DNA from: JARFUG01 sp050485365
Lineage (GTDB): Bacteria > Desulfobacterota > Desulfuromonadia > Desulfuromonadales > JACZKF01
Reading direction: 5' to 3'
Length of the DNA stretch: 26,185 bases
Assembly: GCA_050485365.1 (NCBI GenBank)
Contig: JBJHBH010000050.1
Span: forward strand, 1-26,185
Below are positions 17,953-24,318 of this stretch, piece after piece. Position 1 is the first letter of the stretch; every line of letters begins with the position of its first letter. The translations under genes and the position numbers were made by a program. The notes beneath the pieces were generated by a model, which worked only from the letters and a program-made list of their open reading frames with translations, ran no database searches and had not been told where the DNA came from.

Positions 17953-18360
17953 ATGGGTTTCCTGCGCAAAAAGCGCGAAGAGCCTCGGATCGAGCTCACC
18001 CCGATGGTCGACGTCGTCTTCAATCTCCTCATCTTCTTCATGATCTCCACCACCTTCGTCGAGATTTCGGGGATCGAGATCAACCTCCCCGAGGCGGCCG
18101 CCCAGCGGGTGGAAAAGGCCCCCGAGGAGGTTACAGTGTATCTGTCGGTCGACGGCGAAATCTTCTTCGACGACGAGCGGGTCAGCCTTGCGCAGTTTCG
18201 CCAGCGTCTTGAGGCCTTCGGCCCGCGAGCCAAGGAGACGACGTTTCTTTTGATGGCCGACCGAGACGCCGCCCACGGCAGAGTCGTGCAGCTGATGGAT
18301 CTGGCCCGCGAGAGCGGCTTTACGCGTCTGGCCATCGGCACCGAGGAGCAAAGCCGATGA
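17953..18360 (+). CDS. ExbD/TolR family biopolymer transport protein
   Basis: A 135-residue partner of the upstream ExbB/TolQ protein. It has one N-terminal transmembrane helix containing the essential aspartate in LTPMVDVVFNLLIFFMI (Asp20) and a periplasmic domain from about residue 45 with INLPEAAAQRVEKAPEEVTVYLSVDGEIFFDD, typical of ExbD/TolR. Length matches the family (about 130-145). Its stop overlaps the next gene's start as ATGA, so the ExbBD pair is translationally tied to a sugar kinase, an unusual partner. ExbD versus TolR cannot be separated by sequence alone here. Confidence 0.93.
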   Translation: MGFLRKKREEPRIELTPMVDVVFNLLIFFMISTTFVEISGIEINLPEAAAQRVEKAPEEVTVYLSVDGEIFFDDERVSLAQFRQRLEAFGPRAKETTFLLMADRDAAHGRVVQLMDLARESGFTRLAIGTEEQSR

Positions 18361-19313
18361 AGAACTTCATGCTGGGAATCGATCTCGGCGGGACGAACTG
18401 CAGGGGGGCGCTCGTCTCCGACAACGGCGAGGTGGGCACGATCCATCGCATCTCGACCGATATCGCACAAGGGCTCTCGCCTTTTCTCGCCCGTCTGGGC
18501 GATTTCTGCCGCCGATTTCTCGATGAGGCCGCGCAGGACGCGCGGCAGGTCAAGGCGCTCGGCATCGGTGTCCCCGGCATCATTGCTCCCGACGGCACGG
18601 TGATCGTTTCGCCCAACCTCGCGCCGCTCAACGGCGTCCCTCTCGCGCGCCGACTGCAGGACGATCTCGGCCTCCCCGTCGCCCTCGTCAACGATGCCAA
18701 CGCCATCGCGTGGGGAGAGTTTCTGTTCGGGGCGGGCAAGCCCTTCTCCTCGTCGCTGACCCTGACCCTGGGGACGGGGGTCGGCGGCGGGCTCGTGCTG
18801 CGCGGAGAGCTTTGGGAAGGGGCGGACGGCGCCGCGGGCGAAGCCGGTCACATCACGGTCGAGCCGCAGGGGCGCCCCAGCGGCGGCGGCGCCCCGGGGT
18901 GCCGTGAGCACGACGCCACGGCCCGCGGGATCGGCAAAAGCGTCGAGGAGTGGTTTCAGCGCGGCGAATCGAGCCTGCTCGGCGAACGCTCCGCTCTTTC
19001 GAGCCATGCCGTCTATGAAGCCGCGCTTCAGGGGGATGAGGTCGCACTGGCCGCCTTCGACCTCGCCGGCGAGCGCCTCGGGCAGGCGATCGCCTCGGTC
19101 GTCAACCTCCTCAACATCGAGGGGGTCGTCGTCGCGGGCGGGGTCGCCGAGAGCCTCGAATTCATCCGGCCGGCGCTGGAGCGGGAGCTTCATCTGCGGG
19201 CCTTCGACGTTCCAGTGCGGCGGCTGTGCATCGTACGAGGCGAGCTCGGCGACGACGCCGGCATTCTGGGGGCGGCGCAGATCGCCTCCGTTCGGGCACA
19301 ACGATTGAATTGA
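18357..19313 (+). CDS. ROK family sugar kinase (glucokinase-like) with altered zinc motif
   Basis: A 318-residue cytoplasmic kinase of the ROK family, probably phosphorylating glucose or a related hexose. The ATP phosphate loop is LGIDLGGTNCRGAL (residues 6-19); the catalytic aspartate is Asp113 in LVNDANAIAWGE; TLTLGTGVGGGLV is the second phosphate motif; EAGHITVEP includes the zinc-ligand His165. The usual CxCGxxGCxE zinc knuckle reads SGGGAPGCRE, so two of three cysteines are replaced (Ser175, Gly177; Cys182 remains). The ATG overlaps the ExbD stop, and 6-phosphofructokinase follows after 22 bases, which favours a glycolytic role (glk). Because of the lost cysteines the substrate and metal dependence are uncertain. 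Confidence 0.88.
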   Translation: MKNFMLGIDLGGTNCRGALVSDNGEVGTIHRISTDIAQGLSPFLARLGDFCRRFLDEAAQDARQVKALGIGVPGIIAPDGTVIVSPNLAPLNGVPLARRLQDDLGLPVALVNDANAIAWGEFLFGAGKPFSSSLTLTLGTGVGGGLVLRGELWEGADGAAGEAGHITVEPQGRPSGGGAPGCREHDATARGIGKSVEEWFQRGESSLLGERSALSSHAVYEAALQGDEVALAAFDLAGERLGQAIASVVNLLNIEGVVVAGGVAESLEFIRPALERELHLRAFDVPVRRLCIVRGELGDDAGILGAAQIASVRAQRLN

Positions 19314-19335
19314 AGATTCAGGGAGGTATCCGAGT

Positions 19336-20424
19336 ATGGCAAAGAAGATCGCGATTCTGACGGGCGGCGGCGACTGCCCTGGGCTCAACGCCGTGATTCG
19401 AGGGATCGTCCGGGCGTCGGTTCTCGAGCGCGGTTGGCAGGTGCTGGGGATCGAGGACGGTTTCGACGGGCTCCTCGGCGAAGCCGGCATCCGCGAGCTC
19501 ACCCTCGAAGCGGTCCGGGGAATCCTGCCGCGCGGCGGGACGATTCTGGGGACGAGCAATCGCGGCAATCCCTTCTCCTATCCGATGCGCGAGGGGGGGC
19601 AGACCCGGCTGGTGGACGTCTCGGGCCGCGTCGTGGAGAACTTTCACGCCCTCGGGGCCGACGCCCTGGTGGCGATCGGCGGCGACGGAACGCTCAAGAT
19701 CGCCCGCCGCCTCAACGAGCTCGGCGTCCCCGTGGTCGGGGTCCCCAAGACGATCGACAACGATCTGCGCGGCACCGACGTCACCTTCGGGTATCACACG
19801 GCGGTGTCGATCGTCACCGAAGCTCTCGACCGTCTGCACACCACGGCCGAGAGTCACAACCGGGTCATGGTGGTGGAGGTCATGGGGCGCGATGCCGGCT
19901 GGATCGCCCTGGAATCGGGCGTCGCCGGATCGGCCGACGTCATCCTCATCCCGGAGATTCCCTACCGCATCGATCAGGTCTGCGAGGCGATCGAGAGACG
20001 CCGAAAGCGCGGCAGCCGCTTCTCCATCGTCGTCGTCGCCGAAGGGGCCTTCCCCGCGGGGGGAGAGCAGGTCGTTCAGGTCGGCGCTTCCGAAAATCTT
20101 GGAGTGGCGCGCCTCGGCGGGGTCGGCGCACGGGTCGCCGACCAGATCGAAAAGCGCATGGAGCTCGAAACCCGCGTCGTCGTCCTCGGGCATGTCCAGC
20201 GCGGCGGCAGCCCGACTCATACCGACCGGCTTCTCGGATCGCGCTTCGGGGTGAAGGCCGTCGAGATGGTTGAGGCCGGCGACTTCGGCAAGATGGTGGC
20301 CCTTCGCGGCCGCTCGGTCGTCTCTGTCTCCATCGAAGAGGCCGTCGGGGCTCTGAATCTGGTCGATCCGCAGGGAGAAGTCGTCCTGGCCGCCGAGTCT
20401 CTCGGCATCATGATGGGGCGATAA
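19336..20424 (+). CDS. pfkA: 6-phosphofructokinase, group III (Gly/Lys type)
   Basis: A 362-residue enzyme phosphorylating fructose 6-phosphate to fructose 1,6-bisphosphate. Landmarks are the nucleotide loop LTGGGDCPGLNAVIRG (8-23), VAIGGDGTL (112-120), VPKTIDNDLRGTD with the catalytic Asp141, VEVMGRDAGWIALESG, and LGHVQRGGSPTHTDR. Gly118 (GGDG) is the residue of ATP-using enzymes, PPi enzymes having Asp there; Lys138 is the lysine found in group III and PPi-type enzymes, where E. coli PfkA has Gly. The protein is therefore most likely an ATP-dependent group III enzyme, but PPi use should not be excluded. The ATG at 19336 follows GGGAGGT. Longer than E. coli PfkA (320), it fits group III. It ends the operon. 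Confidence 0.93.
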   Translation: MAKKIAILTGGGDCPGLNAVIRGIVRASVLERGWQVLGIEDGFDGLLGEAGIRELTLEAVRGILPRGGTILGTSNRGNPFSYPMREGGQTRLVDVSGRVVENFHALGADALVAIGGDGTLKIARRLNELGVPVVGVPKTIDNDLRGTDVTFGYHTAVSIVTEALDRLHTTAESHNRVMVVEVMGRDAGWIALESGVAGSADVILIPEIPYRIDQVCEAIERRRKRGSRFSIVVVAEGAFPAGGEQVVQVGASENLGVARLGGVGARVADQIEKRMELETRVVVLGHVQRGGSPTHTDRLLGSRFGVKAVEMVEAGDFGKMVALRGRSVVSVSIEEAVGALNLVDPQGEVVLAAESLGIMMGR

Positions 20425-20430
20425 ATTCCC

Positions 20431-20460
20431 TTGACGACGTGCGGTTTTCGTCGCTAGTCT
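20431..20460 (+). promoter_or_regulatory. Weak candidate promoter upstream of the chemoreceptor gene
   Basis: TTGACG (20431-20436) and TAGTCT (20455-20460) are 18 bases apart, 5/6 and 3/6 matches to sigma70 elements, in the 129-base gap after pfkA. No sigma28 or sigma54 motif typical of chemotaxis genes was seen. No clear terminator for pfkA is visible. Confidence 0.3.
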
Positions 20461-20553
20461 GCACTACCGGGGCGTCAAGCGAGGTCTTCGATGCGCACGG
20501 CCCCCTGATCCATTTGGAATGAAGCACCTCGAGGCAGGAATGGACATACCGAC

Positions 20554-22569
20554 ATGAAGAGTCTGTTCGGATTCGATCGCAGCTTTCGCTTTGCCCTCAC
20601 CGGCTTTTTTCTCGGCGCCCTCGCCCCCGTCGGATGGTTGTTTCTGCGGCTCTTCTTCTTCTGGGACGAGTCGGTCGGCCTCTGGGAGCAGTTGGCAGGG
20701 TATGTAAGCGCTTCGCCGGAGCAACTCGCTCTTTTTGCCTACATGGGCGGGGGCACCTCGTTGGTGCTCGGCGTCTTCGGTTTTCTCATCGGCAAGGGGA
20801 GCCAGGAGATTCACGAGCGCGCCCAGAGCCTCGACGACCTCAACCGCACCATCGCGCAGCAAAAAGAAGAGTTCGAGCGCCGCTTCCGCGAGTTGAACAA
20901 CGGCATCAAGAACTTCCACTCCATCAACACCCACATCCAGAAATCGGTCAGCCTCGAGGAGGTCCTGCGGCTCTCGGCCGACGGGCTGCACAAGATCCTG
21001 GCATACGACCGGGTCAACATCCTGATGGTCGGCAAGGAGAACGACACCCTCACCCTGATGGCGAGCCGAGGGTGCGGCGACGACAAGGCCTCGGGCATCT
21101 CCATCCCCCTGGACGAACGCGCCGGCGCCCTCTATCTCGTCTGCAAGGAGAAGCGCGTCATCCTCGTCGACGACATCGGCAAGATGCCCCAGAATTACCG
21201 GATGCGCCCCCCCTGCGACACCATCGATCAGCTGCGCTCACGCTCTTTTATCCTGTGCCCCATCCTGGTGCGCGACGAAGTCGTCGGCCTGTTCGGCGTC
21301 GACAACAAGATCAAGCAGAAGCCCCTCGACGACACCGACGTCGACACCGTCAAGCTTTTCGCGGACCAGGTTTCCGGGACGTGGACCAAGATCGACCTTC
21401 TCGAAGCGGTCGAGACGCTGACGGGACAGCTCGAACACACCTTCAAGGAACTTCTCAAGTACCGCGACGAACATGCCCGTCAGGACGCCTCTTTGAAGCG
21501 TTCGGCCTCCTCCACCGGAGAGGCGATCAAACATATCGCCGGGGCCTCGGACGTGGTGCGGGAGATGGTGGAGACGACGCGCTCGGCTGCGGGGGAGATC
21601 TCCGTCTCCATCGAACAGGTTTCCCAGAATCTGCACCAGCTGACCGACTTCATGGACAACTCGATCTCGGCCATGAGCCAGATCTCGCGCACCATCGTGA
21701 GCGTGCAGGAGAGCGCCGCGCAGTCTCACGGCATGTCGGAGCAGGTGCGCGAACAGGCCGAACAGGGGGTCGAGTCTGTGACCCACGCCATGGGGGGGCT
21801 CAAGGAGATCTCGGCGGCCGTCGACAAGGCCGTCTCGGGGATCGGACGCCTGTCGGAGAAGAGCGAGGAGATCAACAGCATCACCACCGTCATCAACGAG
21901 ATCACCCAGAAGACCAACCTTCTGGCCCTCAACGCGGCCATCATCGCCGCCCAGGCAGGCGAGCACGGCCGCTCCTTCGCTGTGGTGGCCGACGAGGTCC
22001 GCACCCTCTCTCAGGAGGCAGCCTTCTCCACCGGCGCGATCACGCAGCTCATCGACGAGATTCAGTCCTTTACCAGCGAGACGGTCGATCAGATCACCGC
22101 GACGCGCGATCTGGTGGGGGAGGGGATCACGCTGGGCGAGGGGGTCGAGAAGTCGCTCAAGCAGATCCTCGACAGCGCTTCCATGGCGATGGACATGACG
22201 CACAGCATCCGCAAGGCGACGCAGGAGGTCGCTTCCAGCGTCCAGTCGGTGAGCATCTCCATCGAAGAGCTCGGCGAGATGTCGTCCCAGGTCACCCTCG
22301 CTTCGCGCGAGCAGGCGCAGGGGACCCGCAGCATCGTCCAGTCCATCGAAGAGGTCAAGAACATGGCCGACGAGATGGTCGCGGCGACGGACCGGCAGCA
22401 AAAGAACATGCGCGATATCGAGCAGGCGGTGGCGGCGGTCAGCGAGATGGTGCGCCGCATCTTCCGGGAAATGGAGGAGCGCCGCCAGGAGAGCCGTCAG
22501 GTCATCGACCAGCTCGAATGCTTCAAGAATGTCGGAACAGACAAGTCTGGGAAGGAAAACGCTGCCTGA
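20554..22569 (+). CDS. Methyl-accepting chemotaxis protein with GAF domain
   Basis: A 671-residue transducer. Two transmembrane helices (about 13-36 and 60-80) enclose a periplasmic loop of only about 24 residues, so it is not a periplasmic ligand sensor. A coiled coil (85-120) leads to a cytoplasmic GAF domain (about 130-280), the probable sensor for a small molecule or redox ligand. The C-terminal 350 residues are a long helical signalling domain with hairpin tip INEITQKTNLLALNAAIIAAQAGEHGRSFAVVADEVR (447-483). The tip has Ile-Ile-Ala-Ala-Gln where most receptors have Ile-Glu-Ala-Ala-Arg, as in a subset of deltaproteobacterial transducers. The ATG at 20554 lacks a good ribosome site. No che genes are adjacent. 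Ligand and output are unknown. Confidence 0.92.
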   Translation: MKSLFGFDRSFRFALTGFFLGALAPVGWLFLRLFFFWDESVGLWEQLAGYVSASPEQLALFAYMGGGTSLVLGVFGFLIGKGSQEIHERAQSLDDLNRTIAQQKEEFERRFRELNNGIKNFHSINTHIQKSVSLEEVLRLSADGLHKILAYDRVNILMVGKENDTLTLMASRGCGDDKASGISIPLDERAGALYLVCKEKRVILVDDIGKMPQNYRMRPPCDTIDQLRSRSFILCPILVRDEVVGLFGVDNKIKQKPLDDTDVDTVKLFADQVSGTWTKIDLLEAVETLTGQLEHTFKELLKYRDEHARQDASLKRSASSTGEAIKHIAGASDVVREMVETTRSAAGEISVSIEQVSQNLHQLTDFMDNSISAMSQISRTIVSVQESAAQSHGMSEQVREQAEQGVESVTHAMGGLKEISAAVDKAVSGIGRLSEKSEEINSITTVINEITQKTNLLALNAAIIAAQAGEHGRSFAVVADEVRTLSQEAAFSTGAITQLIDEIQSFTSETVDQITATRDLVGEGITLGEGVEKSLKQILDSASMAMDMTHSIRKATQEVASSVQSVSISIEELGEMSSQVTLASREQAQGTRSIVQSIEEVKNMADEMVAATDRQQKNMRDIEQAVAAVSEMVRRIFREMEERRQESRQVIDQLECFKNVGTDKSGKENAA

Positions 22570-22632
22570 TGCCCCGTCGGGCGGCAGCGTTCACGCAGGA
22601 TGTCGAAGGGGCGCCCGAACGGGTGCCCCTTC
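22558..22632. terminator. Two hairpins between converging chemoreceptor and CDF genes
   Basis: AACGCTGCC/GGCAGCGTT (22558-22566 and 22583-22591) forms a 9-bp stem spanning the chemoreceptor stop. GAAGGGGCGCCC/GGGTGCCCCTTC (22605-22616 and 22621-22632) forms a 12-bp stem with one wobble around the loop GAAC, followed by GTTATTTG. The second is the likelier terminator and starts two bases from the CDF stop, so it probably serves both directions. Confidence 0.7.
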
Positions 22633-22633
22633 G

Positions 22634-23548
22634 TTATTTGGGGGAATTCGCGACCCGGCTGCAGTGCTCGCGTCCGGGGCACTTCTCTTCGAGACACGGC
22701 TCGATGTGGATGGTGACGTCGGCCCCGCGAATCTTCTCCTCGATGGCCTTCTCCAGCCGGTCGGCCAGCTCGTGCGCTTCCTCCACCGTCAGGTGCCTGC
22801 AGACGGTGAGGTGAAAGTCCATGATCTTCTGAGAGCCCGCGCGTCGGGTGCGCAGATTGTGGTAGCCCGACAGCTCGCACTTGTTCTCTTCGATGAGGCG
22901 CGTGATCTCGGCCCGGACGGGCTCTGGCAGCTGTTCGTCCAGAACGTCGCCCAGCCCGCGGCGCAGCAGCTTCATCGCTTCGAAAATGATGTAGAAGGCG
23001 ACGAGGAGCGAGAGGGCGGCGTCGAGGCGGGGGGCCTGTGTCAGGTGAACGACCACCAGCCCGACCGCCAGGCCGAGATTGGTGTAGACGTCCATCGAAA
23101 AGTGAAGGGCGTCGGCCTCCAGCGCGGCCGAGTCGGTCTTGCGGGCCGTGCGGCGCAGATACCCGGCGATCGCCCAGGAGACGAGGGTGCTGAACAGAAG
23201 GACGACGACCCCGCCGCCGATGTGCGAGATCTCGGTGCCGAAGCGAAGGCGCTGAACCGACTCGTAGACGATCCACAGCCCCGAGGCGCTGATGATGAAG
23301 GCCTGGAAGAGGGCGGCCAGGGTTTCGAACTTGCCGTGACCGAAGGGATGCCCCTTGTCGGCCGGCTGTTCGGCCTGCCGGATGGCCAGGTAGTTGACCC
23401 CCGACATCAGGATGTCGAGGAGCGAGTCGATGGCCGAGGCGAGGAGAGCCAGCGAGCCGGTGACGATCCCCGCGCTGAATTTGAGCACCGCCAGGCCGGT
23501 GGCCGTGGCGATGGAGAGGCGGGCGGCTTTGAGCTTTAAATTCTTCAT
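22634..23548 (-). CDS. Cation diffusion facilitator (CDF) divalent metal efflux transporter
   Basis: A 304-residue inner membrane antiporter exporting Zn2+, Fe2+, Co2+ or Cd2+ in exchange for protons. The membrane metal site is complete: Asp41 and Asp45 in SAIDSLLDILMS (TM2), His149 and Asp153 in ALHFSMDVYTN (TM5), the DD/HD pattern of FieF/YiiP-like proteins. HPFGHGKFETLAAL between TM2 and TM3 is the family signature, and six helices precede a cytoplasmic domain (about 205-285) with DVLDEQLPEP and MDFHLTV. The last 20 residues carry CLEEKCPGREHC (Cys285, 290, 296), an extra possible metal ligand cluster seen in some CDF subgroups. The ATG at 23548 has no clear ribosome site, so the start is less certain. 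Metal preference is not determined. Confidence 0.93.
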   Translation of the reverse strand: MKNLKLKAARLSIATATGLAVLKFSAGIVTGSLALLASAIDSLLDILMSGVNYLAIRQAEQPADKGHPFGHGKFETLAALFQAFIISASGLWIVYESVQRLRFGTEISHIGGGVVVLLFSTLVSWAIAGYLRRTARKTDSAALEADALHFSMDVYTNLGLAVGLVVVHLTQAPRLDAALSLLVAFYIIFEAMKLLRRGLGDVLDEQLPEPVRAEITRLIEENKCELSGYHNLRTRRAGSQKIMDFHLTVCRHLTVEEAHELADRLEKAIEEKIRGADVTIHIEPCLEEKCPGREHCSRVANSPK

Positions 23549-23605
23549 GTCAGGCAGGGGCGCGGCGCACGGCGGGATTCGATCACCTCAGGCGCATCGG
23601 GGCGC

Positions 23606-24118
23606 TCACTCCTCCAGAGGGCATTCCTTGTCCCAGGCGAAATATCCGTCCCCCTCGATGGCCCAGAACGTCTCGATGCGACGCCGATAAAAGTCGAGGT
23701 CGGCGCACTCCCGCGCAACCGCTTCGCTCAGCTCGGCCGGCACCGTGTCGATGCGGCGGCAGTAGGCGTAGAACGCCTCGACCCCGGCGAGGATCGATTC
23801 GAGCTCGACCATGTTCGGCTCGAGGGTGCGCACGATATACCAGTTCGCCGCAAACTGCCGCACGCGGCCGGGGCGAAGGGCGAAGAGGTTTTCCTGGCGA
23901 TCGGGGATGACGAACTCGCGCAGAAAGTAATCGGCGCCGTAGGCGAGATCGCTGGCCTTTTGAGCCTCGAGGCCCTGATCCTGCACCAGATGGAGATAGA
24001 AAAACTCCAGAAGCCTGCGGCAAAGACCTTCCGCCCGAATCTCGTCGTCCAGATCGCAAATATCGTAATTTTCCCGCCTGAAGACGTCCTGCTCTGTCGA
24101 TGCGATGTTTTCGCTCAT
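23606..24118 (-). CDS. Conserved-looking hypothetical protein, 170 residues
   Basis: I do not recognise this protein. The ATG at 24118 has a strong GGAGGAG site, so it is very probably real. The product is soluble, acidic at the N-terminus (ENYDICDLDDEIRAEGL), predicted all-helical, and rich in aromatic residues (FFYLHLVQ, FYAYCRR, FYRRRIETFWAIEGDGYFAW). There is no signal peptide, membrane segment or CxxC motif. It ends DKECPLEE. The CDF transporter gene follows 57 bases downstream on the same strand, so the two may share a transcript, but nothing in the sequence links it to metals. It is divergent from mutS. Confidence 0.8.
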   Translation of the reverse strand: MSENIASTEQDVFRRENYDICDLDDEIRAEGLCRRLLEFFYLHLVQDQGLEAQKASDLAYGADYFLREFVIPDRQENLFALRPGRVRQFAANWYIVRTLEPNMVELESILAGVEAFYAYCRRIDTVPAELSEAVARECADLDFYRRRIETFWAIEGDGYFAWDKECPLEE

Positions 24119-24139
24119 CTTCTCCTCCCGTGAGCGACG

Positions 24140-24169
24140 TTTTTACCACCTGCGTTTCGAGGCGGTCAA
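24140..24169 (-). promoter_or_regulatory. Weak candidate promoter of the hypothetical gene
   Basis: On the minus strand TTGACC (plus 24164-24169) and TAAAAA (plus 24140-24145) lie 18 bases apart, just ahead of the gene's ribosome site. The leader would be only about 15 bases. Prediction is by eye. Confidence 0.3.
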
Positions 24170-24216
24170 TAGCGATGAGGGGTTGCGGAAAAAAAGCGCG
24201 GTGCCAAAAGGCGGTA

Positions 24217-24245
24217 TTTACATTAAAGATCTGCTTTGTTAACAT
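24217..24245 (+). promoter_or_regulatory. Candidate sigma70 promoter of mutS
   Basis: TTTACA (24217-24222, 5/6) and TAACAT (24240-24245, 4/6) are separated by 17 bases in an AT-rich patch. Transcription would start near 24252, giving a leader of about 67 bases before mutS. Confidence 0.45.
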
Positions 24246-24318
24246 AACCCCGAACTTTCGGACCAAGCTTTTCTTCGATAAATTCCGTCTTTCGCGCTTA
24301 TTGAGGGTATCCCAACGC

